Assembly: GCF_013184525.1 (NCBI RefSeq)
Contig: NZ_JAAOIZ010000002.1
Coordinates: forward strand, 248,001-312,000
DNA length: 64,000 bases
Reading direction: 5' to 3'
From: Chryseobacterium sp. LAM-KRS1
GTDB taxonomy: Bacteria; Bacteroidota; Bacteroidia; Flavobacteriales; Weeksellaceae
Made by a program: the position numbers and the translations under genes. Under the pieces are notes generated by a model. That model did not search any database. It saw only the letters and a list, made by a program, of their open reading frames with translations, and was not told the DNA's origin. Positions 53,850 to 62,487 of the stretch are shown here, in pieces (positions within the stretch are counted from its first letter, which is position 1; every line of letters starts with the position of its first letter).

Positions 53850-54407
53850 ATGATTGAATTCTTAGCACACTCACAGAAAAACTTCATCCATATTCTAAGG
53901 GTTAGTGTTTTTATCGTTATGGCCTGGATCGGAGGACTAAAAGCATTTCATTATGAAGCGGAAGGTATTATTCCTTTCGTAGCCAATTCTCCTTTTATGA
54001 GTTTCTTCCTTAATACGAAATCTTCAGATGCAGATAACTACAAATTCCATAAAAATAAAGAAGGAGAGTGGATTCCAGCCAATGTAAAATGGCATGAAGC
54101 AAATGGTACCTACGTGTTTTCCTATGCATTGGGAAGTTTCATTGTTGGCATTGGAATTCTTGTTGTATTGGGTATATTCTATCCAAAGATTGGTTTATTA
54201 TCTGGGATTTTAACCGCGGGAATGTCAATAGTAACGCTTTCATTTCTGATTACAACTCCCGAAACATGGGTTCCGGATCTCGGAGGGCCTGATCATGGTT
54301 TTCCTTTCCTCTCAGGAGCCGGCAGACTGGTGATCAAAGATATGATCATGTTGGGGGCCGGATTGGTAATAGCTTCTGACTCAGCAAAAAGTATTTTAAG
54401 CAGATAA
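53850..54407 (+). CDS. DUF417 / YkgB-RclC-like membrane protein
   Basis: A 185-residue protein with about four hydrophobic segments, from ATG 53850 (MIEFLAHSQKNFIHILRVSV). An in-frame ORF from 53661 inside the AraC gene is rejected. The pattern WIGGLKAFHYEAEGIIPFVA, NSPFMSFF, and LITTPETWVPDLGGPDHGFP is that of the DUF417/YkgB family, which includes E. coli RclC, induced by reactive chlorine. The loop of about 40 residues before the second half is variable in the family. Preceded by an AraC gene, it could be an RclR-RclC-like pair. Confidence 0.82.
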   Translation: MIEFLAHSQKNFIHILRVSVFIVMAWIGGLKAFHYEAEGIIPFVANSPFMSFFLNTKSSDADNYKFHKNKEGEWIPANVKWHEANGTYVFSYALGSFIVGIGILVVLGIFYPKIGLLSGILTAGMSIVTLSFLITTPETWVPDLGGPDHGFPFLSGAGRLVIKDMIMLGAGLVIASDSAKSILSR

Positions 54408-54441
54408 ATTTTCGGCGGGCAGAATGCCCGCCGAAAATTTA
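54405..54441. terminator. Bidirectional terminator overlapping both stop codons
   Basis: The perfect palindrome 54405-54420 with 54426-54441 (core GCGGGC, loop AGAAT) starts with the TAA stop of the plus-strand gene (54405-54407) and ends with the TTA, stop of the minus-strand gene (54439-54441). The same 37 bp thus end two genes. Confidence 0.9.
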
Positions 54442-55032
54442 TCCCTGAAATTCTATCACAAGATTTTCTATTGTTACAATATACTTACCATAAAACTTTT
54501 GAAACCAATACTTCCCAAGTAAATACAAAGAAAACAATCCAAACAATACAGAACCTATAAGGATTCCGGCAATCTTAAGATCACTTAACGGTTGTGGTCT
54601 TGGAATAAATTCAAGCACAATAATAATTTCACATACCAGAAAGGGGATAAAACTGAGATAAAATGAAAGGTAATATTGTTTATTGAGTTCAAATTGATGA
54701 AGCAGGTCCTTTAATCCATCGTAAGTTTTCATTTGCGGGTTACTCATGTCCTTGTAAAGCTTAAAAAATTTACTGAAAAAGAAAAATGTAACTATGGCCA
54801 TAGAAGCCAAAAGTATCGTTAGATAAAACTTAAATTTAAAAGGAGAACCACACAACCAGACAATGGCAAATCCAAAAATAAAAATCCCAATTGTGGAGAA
54901 GAATTCCTTTCTCATATTTTTACGCATCCTTTCCAAAGGAAGGCTAATCTTGTTTTTATTTTCAATACTGATTTCCGGTGTTTCCTCAAAAACATCATCA
55001 TTCCAGGTATTTTTCAATTCATCTATATTCAT
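54439..55032 (-). CDS. Membrane protein encoded with an ECF sigma factor
   Basis: A 197-residue protein. Its N-terminal ~60 residues are cytoplasmic and charged (IDELKNTWNDDVFEETPEIS), followed by four hydrophobic helices (for example FKFYLTILLASMAIVTFFFF and LILGSVLFG-like). It lies 16 bp after the sigma factor stop and is co-transcribed with it. The layout of a cytoplasmic N-terminus plus membrane part is like that of membrane-bound anti-sigma factors, but there is no zinc motif, so this is inference. Confidence 0.75.
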   Translation of the reverse strand: MNIDELKNTWNDDVFEETPEISIENKNKISLPLERMRKNMRKEFFSTIGIFIFGFAIVWLCGSPFKFKFYLTILLASMAIVTFFFFSKFFKLYKDMSNPQMKTYDGLKDLLHQFELNKQYYLSFYLSFIPFLVCEIIIVLEFIPRPQPLSDLKIAGILIGSVLFGLFSLYLLGKYWFQKFYGKYIVTIENLVIEFQG

Positions 55033-55048
55033 TGTTATTGATTTAAAA

Positions 55049-55549
55049 TTAGTACTTATTTGTGTTTAAGATATCTTTCAACTTATTTTTGGCGCGGTTC
55101 ATTTTCACCCTTACATTACCTTCTGAAATTCCCATTTGTTCAGCGATTTCACGTCCGGGAAAATCTTCCAGATAATAAAATATAAAAGCTTTATCAATAG
55201 GATTCAATTGATGGATAGCCTGATACATAGCCGCCAGCTTTTCCTCTTTTTCGTGGTCATATTCCTCCTGTTCGATTTTGTAATGGGCAAAATCATCATT
55301 TCCTATAAAGCTTCTTTTCTTCTCGGATTTTAGAAAGATAATGGCCGTATTCAGGGCTATTCTGTACAACCAGGTTGAAAATTCACTTTGCCCTTTAAAT
55401 CCTGGATATGCTCTCCAAACCTGATAGGTAATTTCCTGAAAGAGATCATCGCGGTCGTCTTTATCATCCATGTACATTTTAGAAATCTTAAAAATGATTC
55501 CTTTATGCTTTTCGATTCTTTTTAAAAATTCTTTTTCTAGTATGCTCAT
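55049..55549 (-). CDS. ECF-type RNA polymerase sigma factor
   Basis: A 166-residue ECF sigma factor. Region 2 is at about 20-85 (YMDDKDDRDDLFQEITYQVW and FSTWLYRIALNTAIIFLKSE); region 4 is the C-terminal HTH (LNPIDKAFIFYYLEDFPGRE, then QMGISEGNVRVKMNRAKNKL). Region 3 is absent, as in ECF factors. It lies upstream of a four-helix membrane protein, its likely regulator. The start codon is 174 bp from the divergent SDR gene, and a palindrome lies between them. Confidence 0.9.
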   Translation of the reverse strand: MSILEKEFLKRIEKHKGIIFKISKMYMDDKDDRDDLFQEITYQVWRAYPGFKGQSEFSTWLYRIALNTAIIFLKSEKKRSFIGNDDFAHYKIEQEEYDHEKEEKLAAMYQAIHQLNPIDKAFIFYYLEDFPGREIAEQMGISEGNVRVKMNRAKNKLKDILNTNKY

Positions 55550-55659
55550 GGTTCCTGGCTCTATGGAGTTAGTGACATTTCATAGAAAATGTTACAATCT
55601 TTTGTAAAAAATAGTGAAATCTAATAAGATCAATAAAAAGTTTGATATCACATTTTCTT

Positions 55660-55675
55660 TTTACCATTTGGTAAA
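55660..55675. promoter_or_regulatory. 16-bp palindrome between sigma factor and SDR gene
   Basis: TTTACCATTTGGTAAA (7-bp arms, 2-bp centre) lies 48 bp upstream of the SDR ATG. It has the size and symmetry of a repressor operator (TetR/MarR/HxlR type), but no cognate regulator is adjacent. Confidence 0.5.
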
Positions 55676-55723
55676 TCGAATAAAATACAGTTATGGGAAA
55701 TTTGTATCATAAAATAAATAGAA

Positions 55724-56458
55724 ATGATATCAACAACAAATCCCTTAGAAGGAAAACATGTCATTGTCATGGGAGGCAGTGCAGGAATAGGTTTTGCAAC
55801 TGCTAAAGCTGCCGCTGAAAAAGGAGCTGTTATTACTATTGTTGCTTCGAATCAACAACGTATAGATTTCGCTCTGAAGCAACTTCCCGGGAATGCAAAA
55901 GGTCAGGTTGCAGACCTAAGCAAAGAAGAAAATATTAAAAATTTCTTTGCTGTTCAATCCTCTTTTGATCATCTGGTATACACCGCCGGTGAAAACCTTC
56001 AACTGAACCATATTGATGAAACTTCCCTTTCAGAAGCGCAAAAATTCTTTACAATCCGGTATTGGGGTGCTCTTGCTGCTGTAAAATATGGTGCTCCGAA
56101 AATAAATCAAGGTGGATCCATTACTTTAACGAGTGGAATTGCAGGCAACCGGCCGGGAAAAGGTTGGGGTATTGCAGCCAGCATTACTTCAGCCATGGAA
56201 GGTTTTGCCAGAGCAATGGCAGTTGAACTTGCTCCAACGAGAGTTAATATCGTATCTCCTGGCATAGTAAAAACAGATCTATGGGGAGCTATCCCGGAAA
56301 ATGAACGGGAGAAAATGTATCAACAATATGCGGAGGTATTATTGGTAAGAAAAGTAGCCACTCCTGAAGATATTGCTCTTGCTTATATTTACCTGATGGA
56401 GCAAAGCTTTGGGACGGGTAATACAATAGTTGCAGATGGTGGCGGGGTGCTAGTTTAA
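55724..56458 (+). CDS. SDR-family protein without the Tyr-Lys pair
   Basis: A 244-residue SDR-fold protein. The NAD(P) motif MGGSAGIGFATAKAA and end NTIVADGGGVLV are standard. In the active-site region, TSGIAGNRPGKGWGIAASIT SAMEGF, the positions that are Tyr and Lys in the SDR at 39571 (SVYQASKAAL) appear as Ala and Thr; only the Ser of TSG remains. The VNIVSPGIVKTDLW that follows is intact. It belongs to a recognised subgroup (GW...A...E with LAPxRVN) and may work by another mechanism or be a binding protein. Confidence 0.83.
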   Translation: MISTTNPLEGKHVIVMGGSAGIGFATAKAAAEKGAVITIVASNQQRIDFALKQLPGNAKGQVADLSKEENIKNFFAVQSSFDHLVYTAGENLQLNHIDETSLSEAQKFFTIRYWGALAAVKYGAPKINQGGSITLTSGIAGNRPGKGWGIAASITSAMEGFARAMAVELAPTRVNIVSPGIVKTDLWGAIPENEREKMYQQYAEVLLVRKVATPEDIALAYIYLMEQSFGTGNTIVADGGGVLV

Positions 56459-56521
56459 AGAAGAATACAATTTCAGCATAGGGTTAAAGAATTCATATTG
56501 TAAGTTTTAAGCTGAACAAAT

Positions 56522-56560
56522 AAAAAACCGTACTTCATTTAAATTGAGTACGGTTTTTTT
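56522..56560. terminator. Terminator between SDR and ALDH genes
   Basis: The 13-bp arms 56522-56534 (AAAAAACCGTACT) and 56547-56559 are T-rich at both exits, between convergent genes. Confidence 0.9.
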
Positions 56561-56580
56561 ATTTTAGACTGACCTACTGG

Positions 56581-58209
56581 CTAGAATATGTAATCTGTGC
56601 TTAAGAAATTAGAATCATGTTCCCGGACAATTGTATTCAGGAGCTCTTTATTGGATTCTGTAAGTTTTGCAGCTACCAAAGATCTTATAGAGAAAGACCG
56701 TAGCGCATCAAATACAGAAAGCGTTCCCTCTGCACTATCTTTTCTTCCCGTAAACGGAAAAACATCCGGGCCTCTTTGTGCCTGGCAATTAATATTAACC
56801 CGGCTAACCAGATTAACGAATGAATCAATAAGTTTTGAAACTTCATGTGGGTCTTCACTGAAAATACTTACCTGCATTCCATGGGAAGCATTCACCTGGT
56901 ATTCAATAGGCTCCTCAATATCATCAAAAGGGACAACAGGTATCACGGGACCAAACTGCTCCTCATGGTATAACTTCATCTCACTTGTCACCGGATATAC
57001 CACGGCAGGAAATACAAAAGAAGCTTCAGTATAGCCACCGTTTTCATTCAATACTTTAGCACCATGAGCAATGGCATCATCAATACATTCTTTCAAATAA
57101 GGCGGTTTATTGACTTCAGGAAGCGGTGTTACTTTCACATCTTTTTCCCAAGGCAATCCGGGCTTCAAAGCAGAGACAGCCTTATTCAGCTTTTCTGTGA
57201 ATTCGGCGGCAACCTCTTTCTGTACAAAAAGAAGCTTTAACGCTGTGCATCGCTGACCATTAAAGGACAGCGCTCCCAAAATACACTCGTTTACCGCTAC
57301 ATCCAGATTGGCATTTTTAGTAATAATCGCTGCATTTTTTGCATCAAGACTTAAAATAGCACGTAAACGATTTACTTTCGGATGTAACTTTTTCAATCCA
57401 TTAGCCACTTTACTGGATCCTATAAACGCCAGAACATTCACTTTTCCACTTTCCATAATAGGAGTGATGATTTCAGATCCTTTCCCATAAAGTGTGTTCA
57501 CAGTTCCTTTTGGAAACGCCTCTTTAAAGGCATTCAGTAAAGGATAGTGGGCTAAAACACCATGTTTGGGAAGTTTAAACAGAATGGTATTCCCCATGAT
57601 CAGAGCCGGAATAAGGGTTGTGAATATTTCATTTAAAGGATAATTAAAAGGTCCCATACTCAGAACAACACCAAGAGGAGCTCTGCGAATCTGTGCAATC
57701 GTTCCTTCTGCCTGCTGAAAACGGGAAGATTCCCGGTCCAGGTCTTTCAGTGCGTCTATGGTTTGGTTGATATAATCTACTGTACGATCAAATTCTTTTG
57801 TAGAATCGGCCAGGGTTTTCCCGATCTCCCACATCAAAAGCTTAATCACAAGATCACGTTGCTGAATCATGAGATACACAAATTTTTCCATACATTTGAT
57901 GCGTCCTTCTACAGACATGGTCGGCCATTCCCCAAGACCATTATCATACGCTTTTACACAAGCCTCAAGAACCTCCATAGCATCTGCAGGACTGATATTA
58001 GGGATACTTCCCAGTAACTTTCTCTCAAGCCCATTTTCTGTAGGAATACAAACTGGGGAATAAATCTCCGTGACATCACCTTTCCACTCTATAAGTTCAC
58101 CATTAAGCAAATAGGTTCTCTGATGAATTTCCGGAACTTTGAATTCTTCCGGTATTTCATTTTCGCTTTTAAAAATCTCATGGAATGATGTGTTCTGTGC
58201 TGAATTCAT
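56581..58209 (-). CDS. GapN-like aldehyde dehydrogenase (NADP-dependent)
   Basis: A 542-residue ALDH-superfamily protein of the non-phosphorylating glyceraldehyde-3-phosphate dehydrogenase-like group. The nucleophile is C321 in SFNGQRCTALK, preceded by GPFNYPLNEIFTTLIPALIM and the cofactor loop IGSSKVANGLKKLH. The usual ELGGK glutamate position reads SLDAK (287-291), so the canonical general-base Glu is Ser and only Asp289 is near. The related family of Bacteroidetes seems to have a Glu at the latter position. It is likely NADP-linked and provides NADPH in glycolysis; the name is by homology only. Confidence 0.8.
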   Translation of the reverse strand: MNSAQNTSFHEIFKSENEIPEEFKVPEIHQRTYLLNGELIEWKGDVTEIYSPVCIPTENGLERKLLGSIPNISPADAMEVLEACVKAYDNGLGEWPTMSVEGRIKCMEKFVYLMIQQRDLVIKLLMWEIGKTLADSTKEFDRTVDYINQTIDALKDLDRESSRFQQAEGTIAQIRRAPLGVVLSMGPFNYPLNEIFTTLIPALIMGNTILFKLPKHGVLAHYPLLNAFKEAFPKGTVNTLYGKGSEIITPIMESGKVNVLAFIGSSKVANGLKKLHPKVNRLRAILSLDAKNAAIITKNANLDVAVNECILGALSFNGQRCTALKLLFVQKEVAAEFTEKLNKAVSALKPGLPWEKDVKVTPLPEVNKPPYLKECIDDAIAHGAKVLNENGGYTEASFVFPAVVYPVTSEMKLYHEEQFGPVIPVVPFDDIEEPIEYQVNASHGMQVSIFSEDPHEVSKLIDSFVNLVSRVNINCQAQRGPDVFPFTGRKDSAEGTLSVFDALRSFSIRSLVAAKLTESNKELLNTIVREHDSNFLSTDYIF

Positions 58210-58353
58210 ATTTTTTATCTTTTTAATAATTAAGTGTCCACTTTGTTAGAATAAAGGTAGACCTTACAAATGATTATAAAAATAGTCAGCTAATAGATTC
58301 GGTCTATTTAAAGACTGTTTGAATTAAAATTAATATTCAATCCAAAAAAAGAA

Positions 58354-58361
58354 TAATTTTG
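58354..58361 (+). promoter_or_regulatory. -7 promoter box for the exported Tpx
   Basis: TAATTTTG fits TAnnTTTG, 17 bp before the ATG. An inverted repeat TTGAAT (58319-58324) / ATTCAA (58335-58340) lies just upstream. Confidence 0.5.
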
Positions 58362-58378
58362 TCTTAAAATAAAATCCA

Positions 58379-58951
58379 ATGTTTTCAAAATTAATTTTCA
58401 CCACGCTATTATCTGTTTCCGTATTCCTTTTTGCTCAAAACTCCCACAATGCCAATACCATTATGATGGGAGGGAAACCGGTACAAACGTATTCCAAACT
58501 ACCGGCCGTAAATAAAGCAGCGCCAAAGTTCACCCTTACAGATGTTTCAATGAAAGATCAGACCTTGGATTCCTACAAAGGAAAATTTCTTATTCTTAAC
58601 ATCTTTCCGAGTGTAGATACCGGTGTTTGCTCAGCTTCAGTCCGACATTTCAATGAGGATGCAGCTAATCTTCCCAATACTGTAGTGCTTTGCATCTCTA
58701 AAGATCTGCCGTTTGCACAAAAAAGATTTTGCGGAGCCGAAGGGATAAAAAATGTGGTTATGCTTTCTGATTTCCGCTCTGATTTCGGAAAAACTTACGG
58801 TGTAGAGATCACCGATTCTATGATGAAAGGTCTCTTAAGCCGGGCCGTCGTAGTAATTGATCCTTCAGGAAAAATTGTATATGAAGAGCAGGTAGCAGAC
58901 ATTTCAAAAGAACCTGATTACGAAGCAGCTATTAAAGCTGTGAAAAATTAA
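58379..58951 (+). CDS. Exported thiol peroxidase (Tpx-like)
   Basis: A 190-residue Tpx paralogue with a signal peptide (MFSKLIFTTLLSVSVFLFAQ). The mature domain has the peroxidatic Cys C84 (PSVDTGVCSASVRHF) and the resolving Cys C118 (QKRFCGAEG), with the 34-residue spacing seen in the cytosolic Tpx at 35903; an extra Cys is at C105. It is predicted to reduce peroxides in the periplasm or outside the cell and must be served by an exported thiol reductant. It is monocistronic. Confidence 0.92.
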   Translation: MFSKLIFTTLLSVSVFLFAQNSHNANTIMMGGKPVQTYSKLPAVNKAAPKFTLTDVSMKDQTLDSYKGKFLILNIFPSVDTGVCSASVRHFNEDAANLPNTVVLCISKDLPFAQKRFCGAEGIKNVVMLSDFRSDFGKTYGVEITDSMMKGLLSRAVVVIDPSGKIVYEEQVADISKEPDYEAAIKAVKN

Positions 58952-58970
58952 GTTTTCATCGTATAGGATA

Positions 58971-59007
58971 AAAACCTCCGTCAATTAGAATTGGTGGAGG
59001 TTTTTTA
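58971..59007. terminator. Terminator between convergent genes
   Basis: The outer arms AAAACCTCC (58971-58979) and 58996-59004, and an inner 5-bp helix, end in a T-run on the plus strand. The A-run on the other side serves the convergent gene. Confidence 0.88.
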
Positions 59008-59022
59008 TTTAAAATAATGAAT

Positions 59023-59463
59023 CTAATTCATTAAGCTCGCTGAAGAATAATACAAAAACAATAATGCCAATGCATCATCAACTGAATCATCTACCTCAAT
59101 GCTGAAAACAGGATTTCCAAACCATTTCCTGTGGGTTTGAATATCAATGATTAATTTCTTTTGTTCGTACAACTGCATTCCTTTATCTGATGTGAAACGA
59201 CAAATCTTTATATCCGATTCATCTGCTTTTATAATCAGATCTTTTCCAAAATCTGTGTAATAAATCACTTTCCTGCCATCCGAAAGTTCAATATCATTCC
59301 ATAAAAATCCTACATTTTTAATATGATATCGTTTAGAATCACATACAATGTATCTTCTCCATGAGATCAATTTGTTTGCTTCCACAATTTTTCCGATCTC
59401 TGAATTATTTTCTGAAAACAAGACCAACTGCCTCTTTTCAAATTTTGCGGTATATCTTTTCAA
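59023..59463 (-). CDS. Hypothetical beta-rich protein (146 residues)
   Basis: A 146-residue protein without signal peptide or clear membrane helix. Alternating hydrophobic and charged residues in short strands (LVLFSENNSEIGKIVEANKL; KVIYYTDFGKDLIIKADESD) suggest an all-beta fold, and the short hydrophobic helix DALALLFLYYSSASL closes it. This resembles LURP-one/tubby-like domains in outline, but I cannot confirm the family. It is a single gene between a convergent Tpx and a long intergenic region. Confidence 0.6.
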   Translation of the reverse strand: MKRYTAKFEKRQLVLFSENNSEIGKIVEANKLISWRRYIVCDSKRYHIKNVGFLWNDIELSDGRKVIYYTDFGKDLIIKADESDIKICRFTSDKGMQLYEQKKLIIDIQTHRKWFGNPVFSIEVDDSVDDALALLFLYYSSASLMN

Positions 59464-59824
59464 AGGCTTACTTTAAATTTAAACGGATTATACTTAATAA
59501 ATAATTATCTACACCTATTCTTATTTTATTTTGCTTGAGATAACAATCTCCATGCGTTGTGGCAATCCCAAAGCTATTTTTTGTTAACCGATGAAAAATT
59601 TAAATTTCTGTTTAACTAATTTTCATTGAAATTTTCTACATGCATCTTTATCCTTATTCAAGTTCGTGATCAGATCTTCATTGGAAAAATTACTAAAGTC
59701 TTAAATCTCTTTACTGTGAACCCTTTAAAACAGGCTGTTTTGATTGGGTTGCATTTCATTCCAAACCTCATCACAAATATTAGCAGTTGAAATTTTCATT
59801 TCATCATGGTTTTATATAAAAATA
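59464..59824. other. Intergenic region without a supported gene
   Basis: Read on both strands, it contains no ORF with protein-like character. A 24-codon minus-strand frame near 59720-59797 (MKISTANICDEVWNE...) is reminiscent of the opening of RraA-type proteins but stops at once. No hairpin or repeat is visible before the terminator at 59825. Confidence 0.4.
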
Positions 59825-59853
59825 AAAAAACTTTGCAATAAGCAAAGTTTTTT
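59825..59853 (-). terminator. Terminator for urocanase gene
   Basis: The 12-bp arms AAAAAACTTTGC (59825-59836) and 59842-59853 have a 5-nt loop and T-rich exit on the minus strand. It lies 21 bp past the stop. Confidence 0.9.
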
Positions 59854-59873
59854 ATTGAATATTTTTTCAAAAA

Positions 59874-61859
59874 TTATAATAAATTATCATCGACTATATT
59901 AGGAAGGGTAACTTTTAAATTCGGCTCTACTTCCATTGCCCTTTTGATAGCAAAAACAGCTCCTTCATTTCTCGCCCAGCTTCTTCTTGAAATTCCGTTA
60001 TTTACGTCCCAGAAAAGCATAGACTTTAACCTTCTGTCAGCATCATCACTCCCATCCAGCAACATTCCGAAACCTCCGTTGATTACTTCTCCCCAACCGA
60101 CACCACCGCCGTTGTGAATAGAAACCCAGGTCGCCCCCCGGAAACTATCACCAATTACGTTGTGGATAGCCATATCCGCTGTAAATCTTGAACCGTCATA
60201 AATATTGGAAGTCTCTCTGTACGGAGAATCTGTACCCGATACGTCATGATGATCTCTTCCTAGTACCACCGGACCTATTTCTCCGTTTTTTATGGCTTTA
60301 TTGAATGCTTCAGCGATCTTCATTCTTCCTTCTGCATCGGCATATAGTATCCTTGCCTGTGAACCCACAACCAATTTGTTTTCCTGTGCACCTTTGATCC
60401 ATTGGATATTATCTTTCATCTGCTGTTGGATCTCCTCCGGAGAATTTTGCTGAATTTCTTCCAATATCCTGCAGGCGATATCATCTGTTTTTTGAAGATC
60501 TTCCGGCTTTCCACTCGTACAAACCCAACGGAATGGCCCAAAACCGTAATCAAAGCACATTGGTCCCATAATATCCTGAACATAACTTGGAAACTTGAAT
60601 TCCCTTCCTAATGTCGGATTCTCGGCCATTACATCTGCGCCGGCTCTTGAAGCTTCTAATAAAAAGGCGTTACCATAATCAAAGAAGTAAGTTCCTTTTT
60701 CTGTATGTTTATTAATGGCAGCTGCATGTCTCCTTAAAGTTTCCTGAACTTTTTCTTTAAATAATTCAGGATTTTCCGCCATCATCGTATTTGATTCTTC
60801 AAAACTTTGTCCCACAGGATAATATCCTCCCGCCCATGGATTATGCAGCGATGTCTGATCCGAACCGATATCAATCTTAAGACCTTCTTCATCAAACTTT
60901 TCCCAAACCTCAACTACATTTCCTAGATAAGCCAATGAAACAGTCTCTTTATTTTCCTGAGCTTTTCTCACTCTTGCTACCAGCTCATCTACATTTTCAT
61001 GGATTTCGTTTACCCATTTCTGATCATGACGAATCTTTGTAATTTTAGGATTTACTTCAGCACACACGGTAATACATCCTGCAATATTTCCAGCTTTTGG
61101 TTGTGCTCCGCTCATTCCTCCCAATCCTGAAGTTACAAATAAGCCACCTTTTGTTTCTTTATTTATTTTTCTGAAAGCATTCAGTACTGTTATTGTTGTT
61201 CCATGAACAATTCCCTGCGGACCGATGTACATATAACTTCCTGCAGTCATTTGCCCATATTGGGAAACCCCTAACGCATTGAACTTCTCCCAATCATCGG
61301 GCTTAGAATAGTTTGGAATAACCATTCCGTTCGTTACCACAACCCGTGGCGCATCTTTGTGCGAAGGAAATAATCCCATCGGATGTCCGGAATACATGAC
61401 AAGGGTTTGCTCATCATTCATTTCAGACAAATACTTCATCGTTAAAAGATACTGTGCCCAGTTTTGAAAAACAGCTCCGTTTCCACCATACGTTATCAGC
61501 TCATGGGGATGTTGTGCTACCGCATAATCCAGATTATTCTGAATCATTAGCATAATAGATTTTGCCTGTTCCGATTTCCCCGGATATTCAGTGATAGGTC
61601 TTGCTTTCATTTCATAATCCGGACGGAATCGATACATATAAATTCTGCCATACTGCTCAAGCTCTTCTCTGAATTCAGGTAATAATTCTGCATGGAATTT
61701 AGGCTCAAAATAACGTAAAGCATTCTTTAATGCTAACTTTTTCTCCTCTTCACCCAAAATTTCTTTACGTTTGGGAGCGTGATTTATATTGGTTTCGTAT
61801 GGTTTGAATGGTGGCAATACGCTAGGTATACCTTGTTGTATAAGTTCCTGGAATGTCAT
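59874..61859 (-). CDS. hutU: Urocanate hydratase (urocanase)
   Basis: Second enzyme of histidine degradation: it hydrates urocanate to imidazolonepropionate using tightly bound NAD+. The 661-residue chain is longer than E. coli-type urocanases (~560), as in Bacteroidetes. Signature parts: QHPHELITYGGNGAVFQNWA, GLGGMSGAQPKAGNIAGCIT, SDQTSLHNPWAGGYYPVGQS and the catalytic-loop region DYGFGPFRWVCTSGKPEDLQ. The other hut genes are not adjacent, so the pathway is scattered here. It is a single gene with its own terminator. Confidence 0.96.
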   Translation of the reverse strand: MTFQELIQQGIPSVLPPFKPYETNINHAPKRKEILGEEEKKLALKNALRYFEPKFHAELLPEFREELEQYGRIYMYRFRPDYEMKARPITEYPGKSEQAKSIMLMIQNNLDYAVAQHPHELITYGGNGAVFQNWAQYLLTMKYLSEMNDEQTLVMYSGHPMGLFPSHKDAPRVVVTNGMVIPNYSKPDDWEKFNALGVSQYGQMTAGSYMYIGPQGIVHGTTITVLNAFRKINKETKGGLFVTSGLGGMSGAQPKAGNIAGCITVCAEVNPKITKIRHDQKWVNEIHENVDELVARVRKAQENKETVSLAYLGNVVEVWEKFDEEGLKIDIGSDQTSLHNPWAGGYYPVGQSFEESNTMMAENPELFKEKVQETLRRHAAAINKHTEKGTYFFDYGNAFLLEASRAGADVMAENPTLGREFKFPSYVQDIMGPMCFDYGFGPFRWVCTSGKPEDLQKTDDIACRILEEIQQNSPEEIQQQMKDNIQWIKGAQENKLVVGSQARILYADAEGRMKIAEAFNKAIKNGEIGPVVLGRDHHDVSGTDSPYRETSNIYDGSRFTADMAIHNVIGDSFRGATWVSIHNGGGVGWGEVINGGFGMLLDGSDDADRRLKSMLFWDVNNGISRRSWARNEGAVFAIKRAMEVEPNLKVTLPNIVDDNLL

Positions 61860-62069
61860 AGCAATGAGTAAATTCTTCGTTTAAAATTCAAAGTTTTAAA
61901 GATATTCAAAATAGAAAATATAATGCAATGAAAACATAAAAAATTCCCTTTCTCCGAAAGCTATTACCAGAATCTATATCAATTTTAAGATCAACCAAAA
62001 AAAATAAAGCCATTAACCTGTTTTATTATGTATCAGTGTTTAAAGTATAACAACCAATCTAAAGGCAAT

Positions 62070-62097
62070 AAAAAAACCTTACCCGGTTGAGTAAGGT
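62070..62097 (-). terminator. Terminator for the acidic protein gene
   Basis: The 7-bp arms ACCTTAC (62076-62082) and 62091-62097 are followed on the minus strand by seven T's. It lies 44 bp past the stop. Confidence 0.8.
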
Positions 62098-62140
62098 GTA
62101 TTTTACCATCTTAAATATATGAATGCAAATCTTTATCTTA

Positions 62141-62434
62141 TTATGTAAGGACATCATCATTTTCCTCTTCATGATCATCATCGTTATCACTGGTACTCCA
62201 GTAATTATTTTCTTCATCTTCGGATCCAATCTCTTCCATATCGTCATCTTCTTCAGATCCCGGAACGTCCAGATCCATTTCCATATCATAACTGTCTTCA
62301 TTTTCATCGAGAATAGGATTTCCGTCCCCGTCTAAAGGAACATGCTTTTCCTTATTGAAGAAATCTTCATTAGGATTGTAATCCATCTCTCTCAGTTTTC
62401 TGTTTTGTTCGTTGATGTTATCTTCTGGTATCAT
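62141..62434 (-). CDS. Very acidic small protein
   Basis: A 97-residue protein, highly acidic, with long D/E-rich runs (DVPGSEEDDDMEEIGSEDEE and DNDDDHEEENDD) and few hydrophobic residues. The first part, INEQNRKLREMDYNPNEDFF, then KHVPLDGDGNPI, is more ordered and resembles a conserved flavobacterial hypothetical protein. It is probably intrinsically disordered in the second half. It may act as a binding partner of basic proteins or be a cation buffer. It lies 53 bp from the next upstream gene on the same strand. Confidence 0.65.
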   Translation of the reverse strand: MIPEDNINEQNRKLREMDYNPNEDFFNKEKHVPLDGDGNPILDENEDSYDMEMDLDVPGSEEDDDMEEIGSEDEENNYWSTSDNDDDHEEENDDVLT

Positions 62435-62487
62435 AGTATTTGTATTTAGTGTTACTGATAGAGAACAAAAATAATTCCAAGTTCTGT

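Noticed and set aside
59720..59797. 24-codon frame MKISTANICDEVWNE on the minus strand
   Set aside because: It resembles the first residues of RraA-type proteins, but no further similarity follows in any frame.
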